Below, piece after piece: positions 56,681 to 64,000 of a DNA stretch of 64,000 nt (positions within the stretch are counted from its first letter, which is position 1; each line of letters starts with the position of its first letter). Source of the stretch: Mikania micrantha (taxonomy: Eukaryota; Streptophyta; Magnoliopsida; Asterales; Asteraceae); the NCBI GenBank assembly GCA_009363875.1, contig CM018682.1, forward strand, positions 60,286,031 to 60,350,030, written 5' to 3'. Both the position numbers and the translations under genes were made by a program. The notes under the pieces were generated by a model. That model was not told the origin of the DNA and made no database searches. It worked only from the letters and a program-made list of their open reading frames with translations.

Positions 56681-58105
56681 ATGTCGCCGAGAAGACAGAC
56701 TCCTTCGTTACCTCCACCACCACAAGACTTGGCACCACATTCCTCCACACCTTCACCAAATGACTCACCACCACCACCTCCTCCACCGCCTCCACCTCCC
56801 CCTCCACTGCTAACTCAGGCATCTGGTTCAGGCACAACTCCCGTACTGGATCCTACCACCATTGCTTTGGTGACTTTACTGAGTAGTCAGATGACTAGTC
56901 AGATGAAGGAGGCGATACCAGAGATGTTCAACCTTCTCCGTAATGAGATCAACAACACTGGTAATTCATCTGGGGAAGCCAGTGGTAATACGAGTGGTAC
57001 TTCTCATCACTCCTACAAGTCATTCGTAGGATGTAAACCACCCAGCTTTAGTGGGTCTGAAGGAGCCGTTGGATTAATCCAATGGATTGAGAAAATCGAG
57101 ACAACCCTGGATCTCTGCAGCTGCCCCGAACACCACAAGGTCCGTTATTCAGCTGGAACATTCAACAAACGGGCTCTGACCTGGTGGAACGGTCAGATCA
57201 ATGCCCGAGGAAGAGAAGAAGCTATGGAAATGCCATGGGAAGACTTTAAGGCACTGCTACGAACATAATTCTGCCCCAAGAATGAGCTGCAGAAACTAGA
57301 GGTTGAATTATCCAACCATGTGATGAAAGGGGCAGATCACATGGGTTACACTACTCGTTACCATGAGTTAGTTGCTTTGGTGCCAGACATGGTACCAACC
57401 TTGGAGAAAAGAATAGACAGATACGTGGGTGGACTTCCCACTTGCATTCAGGGTATGGTTGTTTCAGCCAACCCTACTACTGTTGAGTCTGCAGTGAGAT
57501 TGTCTGGGAAGCTCACTGATCTTATGGTAGCCTCTGGAGTATTGAAGAAAGAGGCTGAACCCAACAAGAACAAAGCCGAGTCTTCAAAGAAACATCACCA
57601 CCATCAGAAGAAGAAACAAAAGACCATTAAGAACTACACGGTGGCTACACCTCTTCAACAAGTAGCAGCAGCACCACAAAACCCCAACCGCAAACCCTAC
57701 ACTGGCACGTATCCATTGTGTGCCAAGTGTCAGTATCACCACATTGCAAACACTCCCTGCAAGCAATGCACGGGATGTGGAAGAAAGGGCCATTGGGTCC
57801 AATACTGCAGAATGACACCTAACCAAGCAGTCAACAATGCTGCTTTGGCTCTCCCTCCACCAGCCAATCAGAACAACGGTGGATGTTTCAACTGCGGCGA
57901 ACAAGGCCACTTTGCAAAGAACTTCCCTAAGAAGGCACAACCAACAGTTCAAGCACCCCGTGGACGAGCCTTTGCCATCGGAGCACCAGCTGCACGCCAG
58001 GACCCAAATGTGGTCACTGGTACGTTTCTCTTACATGACTTTTATGCATCTGTTCTATTTGATACTGGTGCGGATCAGAGTTTTATCTCTACCGATTTGC
58101 ATGCC
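56681..58105 (+). pseudogene. Element K gag and protease start
   Basis: The start is the ATG of MSPRRQT, which matches MPPRR in C. A Pro run lies near residues 30-50. The capsid domain has FVGCKPPSFSGSEGAVGLI and RALTWWNGQI. A TAA at 57266-57268 breaks it near residue 195. The same frame continues with His/Cys modules (CAKCQYHHIANTPC, CTGCGRKGHWVQYC) and a last knuckle CFNCGEQGHFAKNF where the fourth Cys is Phe. The protease motif LFDTGADQSF is intact, then one base is missing near 58097 and the frame shifts. Few breaks, consistent with a young copy. Confidence 0.9.
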
Positions 58106-61100
58106 AACTAGATTCCATAGAGGAACAGTTAGACTCCCCTTACATTATAGAAGTAGCTAACGGGAAACAGATCACAGTTAGTACAGTTTATAGGAACTGC
58201 CCATTGACACTAAATGATTATACATTTACCATCGATTTGATACCGATGGAGCTGGGTAGTTTCGATATTATTGTTGGAATGGATTGGCTTTCGTCTCATC
58301 GAGTGGAGGTCATCTGCTCTGAAAAGCTGCTTCGAATTCCATTGCCGAGTGATCGTGTATTGGAAGTGAAAGGGGATCAAGCAAAACGAAGTGTCAAAAT
58401 CATCTCTTGCATAAAGGCGCGTAAGTGTCTACAGAAGCAGTGCATAGCTTTTCTGGCTCATGTGGTGGAAAAAGAGAAAGACAAGAAGAAGATTCAAGAT
58501 GTACCGGTAGTGAAAGAATATCCTGAAGTATTCCCTGAAGATCTGCCAGGTTTGCCACCTGTGCGACCGGTAGAGTTTCGTATTGACTTAATTCCTGGAG
58601 CAACTCCAGTTGCCAAATCTCCCTACAGGTTAGCACCTTCAGAGAAGCAGGAATTGTCTAATCAATTACAGGAGTTACTTGACAAGGGATTTATCAGGCC
58701 GAGCTACTCACCTTGGGGAGCTCCGGTCTTGTTCGTGAAGAAGAAAGACGAATCGTTCAGAATGTGCATAGATTACAGAGAGCTGAACAAACTAACCATC
58801 AAGAATCGGTATCCATTGCCGAGGATTGATGATTTGTTTGACCAACTGCAAGGAGCTCAATACTTCTCAAAGATTGACTTGCGATCTGGATATCATCAAC
58901 TTAGAGTCCAAGACGAAGACATACCGAAGACGGCTTTCCGAACCAGATACGGGCATTACGAATTCATGGTAATGCCTTTTGGATTGACAAATGCACCAGC
59001 GGTTTTCATGGACCTCATGAACCGAGTGTGCAAACCGTACTTGGATCAGTTTGTCATTGTATTTATTGATGACATACTGATTTATTCCAAGACCAAGACG
59101 GAGCATGAACAACATCTTAGGAAGATCTTGGAGCTGTTGAGAGAAAAGAAACTCTATGCCAAATTCTCTAAATGTGAATTTTGGCTAAGAGAAGTTCAAT
59201 TCTTGGGTCATGTAGTCAACAGTGAAGGAATACATGTAGATCCTGCCAAGATCGAGGCGATAAAGAATTGGGACACTCCGAAGACGCCAACGGAGATACG
59301 GTCTTTTCTGGGATTGGCGGGTTATTATAGGAGGTTCATCTCGAACTTTTCTAAGATAGCTTTGCCTCTCACTAAGCTAACCCAGAAGAGTGAACCATTT
59401 GTCTGGGAGCAGAAACAAGAAGACGCTTTTCAGACCTTGAAACAGAAATTATGTAATGCTCCAATCCTATCTCTTCCAGAAGGATGCGATGACTTTGTTG
59501 TATACTGTGATGCATCCCATCAGAGACTTGGTTGCATACTGATGCAACGTGACAAAGTTATCGCTTATGCTTCAAGACAGTTAAAGGTTCATGAGAAGAA
59601 CTACACTACTCATGATCTTGAACTGGGAGCTGTAATCTTCGCACTGGAGATTTGGAGACATTACTTATATGGCACCAAGTGTACCATATTCACTGATCAC
59701 AAGAGTCTGCAGCACATCTTGGATCAGAAGGAGCTCAACATGCGACAACGCCGTTGGTTTGAACTTCTGAATGATTATGATTGTGTGATCAAATACCATC
59801 CGGGAAAGGCGAACGTTGTAGCTGATGCCTTGAGCCGGAAGGAACGGGTCAAACCCCTACGTGTTAGAGCAATGGGGATAACCTTGCAGACCAGTTTAAG
59901 TGACAAGATTATTCAAGCACAACAAGAAGCACTTGACCGAGGTAATCTGAAGAAGGAACTTGATTGCGGAGCAGAAAAACAGTTTGACACGAAGTCTGAC
60001 GGAATGATCTACTATCGAGAACGTATATGGATTCCGGCGGTAAACGAATTGAGAAAACTTATCTTCGATGAGGCTCACAAGACTAAATACTCTGTTCATC
60101 CAGGCGCTGATAAAATGTATCAGGACTTGCGTGGATTTTATTGGTGGCCGGGAATGAAGAAAGACATAGCCGAATACGTCGGTCAATGTCTAACGTGTGC
60201 GAAGGTAAAGGCGGAACATCAGAGACCGTCTGGTTTACTGGAACAGCCTGAGATTCCGCTCTGGAAGTGGGAACAAATAGCTATGGATTTCATTACCAAG
60301 CTACCCCGCACTTCCAGTGGTCACGATACAATCTGGGTGATTATTGATCGTTTAACCAAATCTGCTCATTTCTTGCCTATGCGCGAAACTTTCACGATGG
60401 ATAAACTGGCAAGATTATACATCAATGAGATAGTGGTACGCCACGGTGTTCCATTGTCTATTATCTCTGATAGAGACAGCAGATTCACATCAAGGTTCTG
60501 GCAATCACTGCAGAAATCTTTAGGGATACAGTTAAATCTGAGTACAGCTTACCACCCACAAACGGATGGGCAAAGCGAACGTACTATTCAAACGCTAGAG
60601 GACATGTTAAGAACCTGCGTGTTGGATTTCGGTGGAAATTGGGATTCCCATTTGCCACTGATTGAGTTCTCCTACAACAACAGTTATCACAGCAGCATCG
60701 GATGTGCTCCATTCGAGGCTCTTTATGGTCGGAAATGTCGATCACCGATCTGTTGGACTAAAGTTGGAGATAATCGGATAACTGGGCCAGAGCTTATTCA
60801 GGAAACCACTGACAAGATTGCTCAGATTCAAAGAAGACTACAAGCTACAAGGAGCAGACAAAAGAGCTACGCTGACAAACGGCGTAAGCCGTTGAAATTC
60901 CAAGTGGGAGACCGAGTTATGTTGAAGGTGTCCCCATGGAAAGGCGTTGTACGTTTTGGAAAGAAAGGCAAATTGGCACCAAGTTACGTGGGACCGTTCG
61001 AGATCATCGAACGTATCGATCCTGTGGCGTATCAATTGAGATTACCTGTCGAGCTCAGAGGTGTGCATGATGTGTTTCACGTCTCAAACTTAAAGAAATG

Positions 61101-61350
61101 CCTTGCTGACGAGTCTCTCGTCATTCGAATTGAAGAAATTCAAGTGGATGAACAATTACATTTCATCGAAGAACCTTTAGAGATCATGGATCGCAAAGTC
61201 AAACAACTGAGACGAAGCCGTATTCCGATTGTAAAGGTTCGATGGAATTCAAAGCGGGGACCTGAGTTTACTTGGGAACGTGAAGATCACATGAAGTCCA
61301 AGTATCCCCATCTATTCGCAGAGGATGCCGTACCTGATAACAATTCTTAA
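58106..61350 (+). CDS. Element K RT-RNase H-integrase-chromodomain
   Basis: This frame is open for about 1,080 codons. In order: protease remainder (IIVGMDWLSSH), RT (LLDKGFIRPSYSPWGAPVLF; catalytic FIDD in VIVFIDDILIYSK), RNase H (VYCDASHQRL, FTDHKSLQHIL), integrase zinc domain (HPGADKMYQ, QCLTCAK), integrase core (Asp in AMDFITKLP, Asp in ISDRDSRF, Glu in GQSERTIQ), GPY/F module and chromodomain (VKVRWNSKRGPEFTWERED). The stop abuts the polypurine tract. It lacks its own start because it belongs to one gag-pol ORF; all catalytic residues are present. Related C pol is much more broken. Confidence 0.95.
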
Positions 61351-61384
61351 ATTTCGGGACGAAATTTCTCTAACAAGGGGAGAC
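61349..61384 (+). other. Element K polypurine tract
   Basis: AAATTTCGGGACGAAATTTC then TCTAACAAGGGGAGAC overlaps the pol stop and abuts the 3' LTR. It primes plus-strand DNA. Confidence 0.9.
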
Positions 61385-64000
61385 TGTAACATCAGTGCCG
61401 GAACCGTCACCAGAACAGTGATCTCAACAGTAACACGAACAGTATTCAGGTACAAACTATACATATTTCATTTCATGTCATGTTCATATCAGATATCATT
61501 ATCATTTCGGGTTATCAAACAGTGAATTCAGAATCATTTCAGAGAAACAAAACTCAGAAAACATGGTTCATCAGTCAGATAATTATTTGGCAACATAGAA
61601 CCATCATGTGATTATTATTTTTTTAGGATTTTATAATGTACACGCGTATGTGAGGTTGAACTAAACAAAACGATAACAGACGTCATTATGTGAATATTAA
61701 ACTGACGGAGTATTCGTGGGAGTGACGATTTGCACGAATATATCTGTAAGTTTAACGTTCTGAATGATGTCCAATAATTAGAAAATCAAATCGAAAAGTA
61801 CAGTTGTCGTCTTATTCGTACGGGTGACGATCCGAACGAATACGCGCGAAAACCGTATAATTCGATTAAACTGTAAAATTAAACGTTTTTGAAATGCTAA
61901 AACTAAATGAAAGATATCTAGTTAATTTATTATGAATTACCGCCTAAAATAATTTAGAAAACTTTATTTTAAGGGATCGTAAAGTTTCGTTATGAGAGAA
62001 ACCGAAACCGACGCGTACGCGCGAAACCACGCGAAACGGAACAAAACCGAACGAACCCGAACATACCCGAACGTTTAAAAACCATAAAAAGACATTAATA
62101 CCATTTAACTTTCACAAAAATCATTCTCTTTCTCTCCAAACCCGTAGCTCTCTCTCTCATCAACATTCTCTCACTAAAAACCTCATAACTTTCTCAAATC
62201 TACACCAAATTGAGCGATTTTGGTGTCCAAACGACCGTAGAAACGCGTAGATCGTGATGAGACGAAGAAATAGAGCTTTTAATTGCCAAAAACGAGGTAA
62301 AATTGAGTGAGAAATCACTGATTTTCAGTTACTTATACTATTCATCATCTTGTTCGAACGACCTGAACATTTCAGCTCGTTTCAGACCTTTAAACTCTTA
62401 GGGCTTGCACAAAAATAGACCTAGGAAGGTTAGGAACATATTGGAATGAAGTTTGGAACAAATAGCAGCGAATTTGAGGCGAAAACAAGCTCAAACGAGC
62501 TGTTTTAAATTGCTGTTACTGTTCCGGCGAGTTCTTAACATCTCAGCCGAATTTCAGCCTTCTAAACCCATAAGATTTGCACAAAAACGAATTAGGATGT
62601 TAAGGATTCCCTTAGATTGATGTTTGGGTCAGTTTAAATTCGATTTGGGGCTGTGTGTAGCAAATTTGATGACATAAGGGCTGCACTAGGGGCTGGCCGA
62701 TGCTGATGGTATCGGCAGATTCTGCCCAACCTGTTTCTTTGTACTTTTAACATAGCAAACGTTCAATTTAACTCACGAAACTTTCCAGAATACTAGTTCA
62801 ATATGTTAGGAACAACTTTCATCAAGACAAGTTTCATGGGTTCGGACTTTAAATGGGTCAAAACAGTGTCCTAATTCAGAAGGTGCTGAATGGAGCACTG
62901 ATTTTATACCATCTGTTTGGAGCCTCATTTGGACGAATTAGAAAGCCTATAAATAATGGATAGAAAGTTTGCTCGATTTGGAGTTCTTATGATCAAGTTA
63001 TGACCACAAGAACCTTAATCACCCTAGCTGAATGGTCATATAGTTATTTTTGTTTAAGTTGGGTTCCATTGGTGTTAACCGATTTGGAATGCCACCAATA
63101 CTAAGTTTTCTTTAACACAAAAGCTTTCTAAACTCTTCCAATCTATAAACATATGCTTTAATAACCAATTGGTATTATAACCCTTGAATTTGTTAAGTAA
63201 AACCATGAGATTTATATGTTAAAACCGATAATGGTTCAAAGTGACCATTTGGGGTGTTAACCGATTTCCAACTTATCAATACCAAGGATTGTAAATATAA
63301 AAGATACCCTACACTTTTCAAACATATGAACATGGGTTTTATGAAGTCAATGGGAATACAATGAGACGAACTAAGTATGGGTTGTTTGACCTTATGTTGT
63401 CAACACGCAACCCATAGCAAGTTCAAGTAATTGGTTTTGTTTAAAGTTATATAGTTATAAAAGTTAGTTTTATTATAATTGATTGGGATTTGGTTGTAAA
63501 ATAGACAATATAAATTGTCTGGATTTGGGCTAAAAACAAAGGAAACTCTGCCCGATTTTTGTAAAATTTAAAAGTAAGTTGTTATTAACTAACGGATAAG
63601 GGATTCATAGAGAGTATATAACATAGAATAATTAAAGAAAATCTTAGTAACACACTAGCAAGTATATAGGACACATAGTCGCACACCGAGACCTAAACCC
63701 TATATACGTTAACAATAAATACTTATAGTATTCGAATCGTAATAAATAAACACAGGTGCTGAAGAAACTTAATTTACAACAAACGAGCGCGCATTATTTT
63801 CTTGGTTGAAACATAAGAGCTACAACACAGGTGAGTTCATTGCCCCTTTCTAACATTTTCGTTTTAAAACGCGGGGCTGAGAAGCATGCGTAAACTGTTT
63901 TATTTAAATTGTTTACTTAAATGATTTTAAATTTATATGTTTTACATACATAGATGTTATCCTAGATCATGTCTAGGAAGATTTATGCAGGTTTTACTAA
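61385..64000 (+). mobile_element. Element K 3' LTR, partial
   Basis: This corresponds to 52468-55126 of the 5' LTR. It lacks one 12-base repeat copy (near 62450) and a 32-base stretch (near 62965) found there. The window ends inside it, before the tandem repeats. Confidence 0.95.

Larger units (their letters stand above)
52468..64000 (+). mobile_element. Chromovirus K, 3' end beyond window
   Basis: Both LTRs, primer site, gag, pol and polypurine tract are present in order. It is inserted in F integrase; the left flank is CTTTG and the right flank lies outside. Over the 2.6 kb shared, the LTRs differ by about 25 base changes plus a 12-base and a 32-base deletion and a 1-base insertion in the 3' copy. 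It is the youngest element here by this measure. Confidence 0.95.

Overview
The window is plant nuclear DNA made almost entirely of nested LTR retrotransposons; I found no host gene, tRNA, rRNA or CRISPR array. Long AT-rich LTRs, tRNA-iMet-type primer sites (TGGTATCAGAGC), Ty1/Copia and chromodomain Ty3/Gypsy polyproteins, and an extra Copia ORF that I associate with composite genomes all point to a eudicot, probably Asteraceae. The species call is from memory and was not searched.

Layout, left to right. 1-1212: two LTR pieces in opposite orientation. 1213-5531: Copia element A (+) with a well-bounded 685-bp 5' LTR, broken gag, protease and integrase start, cut in integrase. 5532-9178: 3' end of a chromovirus (G1, +) with integrase tail, two copies of the polypurine-tract module and its LTR. 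9179-14645: Copia element B (+) with LTR, leader, gag, protease and integrase, cut before reverse transcriptase. 14646-17743: two truncated chromovirus-type LTRs (I and H). 17744-30168 and 42923-45221: Copia element D (-), split by later insertions; it has a 5' LTR, gag, pol and, 2.1 kb past pol, an extra ORF (aORF). A 4,511-bp solo LTR (J, 18801-23311, TSD CGGAG) sits in the aORF. A complete 12.75-kb chromovirus (C, -, 30169-42922) sits in D gag. 45222-49080: element E (-), apparently non-autonomous, with a capsid-less zinc-knuckle gag. 49081-52467: 3' end of chromovirus F (-), inserted in the E LTR. 52468-64000: chromovirus K (+), inserted in F integrase, running off the window inside its 3' LTR.

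No pol ORF set is fully intact. K is closest: one nonsense codon in gag and one 1-base frameshift in protease precede an open RT-RNase H-integrase-chromodomain frame. By my hand comparison the K LTRs differ by about 1% and the C LTRs by about 3% over a short sample, so K is the younger.

The most unusual material lies outside the proteins. (1) Dense arrays of a short TTCG/CGAA motif lie just upstream of the TATA box in three Copia LTRs, again in the gag leaders of B and D, and again before the D aORF. The motif differs by element: CTTCGGAAG in A, CATTCG/CGAATG in B, GGTTCG/CGAACC in D. (2) The same CGAACC motif forms arrays inside several unrelated chromovirus LTRs, followed in two of them by a GGCCCA array. 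(3) The chromovirus LTRs share an intron-like segment (AG/GTGAGTTC to TTCTCAG/GTGACGAA) that holds family-specific tandem repeats, plus a block conserved around CCCTATATATAAGC in the J, C, F and K LTRs. Function is not known from sequence; the layout suggests transcription or leader control.
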